A stretch of DNA of 23,636 nucleotides, from assembly GCA_030639305.1 (NCBI GenBank), contig DAOWCY010000111.1:1-23636 (forward strand). Reading direction: 5' to 3'. A program made the translations under genes and the position numbers. The stretch comes from JAGLQA01 sp023135565. Its GTDB lineage: Bacteria; Acidobacteriota; Aminicenantia; UBA2199. Of this stretch, positions 23,460 to 23,636 are shown one piece after another. The notes under the pieces are model-generated. The model was not told where the DNA came from. It saw only the letters and a program-made list of their open reading frames with translations, and ran no database searches. The stretch's first letter is position 1. Every line of letters starts with the position of its first letter.

Positions 23460-23488
23460 ATTCTACAAAAATCTATCGCTAATGTAAA
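23460..23488 (-). promoter_or_regulatory. Promoter of the GNAT gene, predicted leaderless
   Basis: On the minus strand, TTTACA (23483-23488), a 17-bp spacer, TAGAAT (23460-23465), then TGGCCT and the ATG. Confidence 0.7.
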
Positions 23489-23515
23489 GCCTGCGGCGCG
23501 GGGGGAAGTATCGTG

Positions 23516-23538
23516 GTAAGTGTTCAGTTTTGGAAAAA
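23516..23538. repeat. Second copy of the GTAAGTGTTCAG repeat
   Basis: GTAAGTGTTCAGTTTTGG matches the copy at 13658-13680 with few changes. It lies just outside the GNAT promoter and close to the palindromic repeat at the window end. Confidence 0.6.
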
Positions 23539-23578
23539 GAAAAATTCAAAGCTTTTTTAGGGGGCTTTTCGCTTTTTT

Positions 23579-23636
23579 AAACAAAAGTTTTGTTCAAACT
23601 TTTTCAAAAGTTTGGCCCCCGGCAGGGCCGCCGGAG
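23579..23636 (+). repeat. Palindromic intergenic repeat (REP-like), copy 3, cut by the window edge
   Basis: It matches copies 1 and 2 almost base for base, with the AACAAAAGTTTTGTT, CAAACTTTT-TC-AAAAGTTTG and GGCCCcCGGCaGGGCC dyads in the same order and the ending GCCGGAG. This uninterrupted copy shows what copy 2 looked like before the MITE inserted. Confidence 0.85.

Overview
The window looks like chromosomal DNA of an uncultured, moderately AT-rich Gram-negative-type bacterium. A c-type haem motif fused to PD40 and TPR repeats, an exported beta-propeller protein, a second large TPR/propeller protein, and many ATPase/nuclease and kinase fusions resemble Candidatus Aminicenantes or a neighbouring Acidobacteriota-like lineage. 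That placement is an inference; there is no rRNA or other firm marker here. I saw no tRNA, rRNA, CRISPR array or intact transposase gene.

Layout. 263-4045: a divergent pair, an exported haem-motif/PD40/TPR protein (-) and a RidA/chorismatase-type enzyme (+), with two strong promoters between them. 4046-7314: a repeat-rich stretch with two tandem zinc-free MDR oxidoreductases (-), a small membrane ORF and a 10-codon MDR start remnant, bordered by a 21-bp tandem array, copies of a palindromic intergenic repeat, and a 120-bp MITE that split one copy. 7315-8331: an exported beta-propeller protein (+), separated from the next operon by an IS630-like MITE. 8475-12564: a three-gene operon (-) of TPR/propeller protein, DUF4416 protein and AmpG-like permease. 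12767-13612: NAD kinase (-). 13773-15302: AAA ATPase with a PD-(D/E)XK nuclease (-). 15303-15762: a second 21-bp tandem array and a leader region. 15763-19522: a Mrr-like nuclease/NB-ARC/TPR protein and an exported protein of unknown function (+). 19658-22306: a fusion of Schlafen AlbA_2, GHKL-type ATPase, TPR and Ser/Thr kinase (-). 22590-23453: a GNAT-like protein (-).

How the genes work together. The stretch 13773-22306 has the look of a defence or signalling island: two nuclease-NTPase proteins, an exported partner and a kinase fusion. The NB-ARC protein matches the general plan of STAND (Avs-like) antiphage sensors, and the kinase fusion is the least familiar architecture. The MDR region records repeated duplication and decay of one gene family.

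The most surprising global signal is in the promoters. Five genes (RidA/chorismatase, NAD kinase, AAA-nuclease, kinase fusion, GNAT) have a sigma70-type promoter with a 17-bp spacer whose -10 box ends only 5-6 nt before the ATG, and no Shine-Dalgarno site. Their transcripts should be leaderless. Other genes in the same window have ordinary leaders with good Shine-Dalgarno sites, so both modes appear to coexist.
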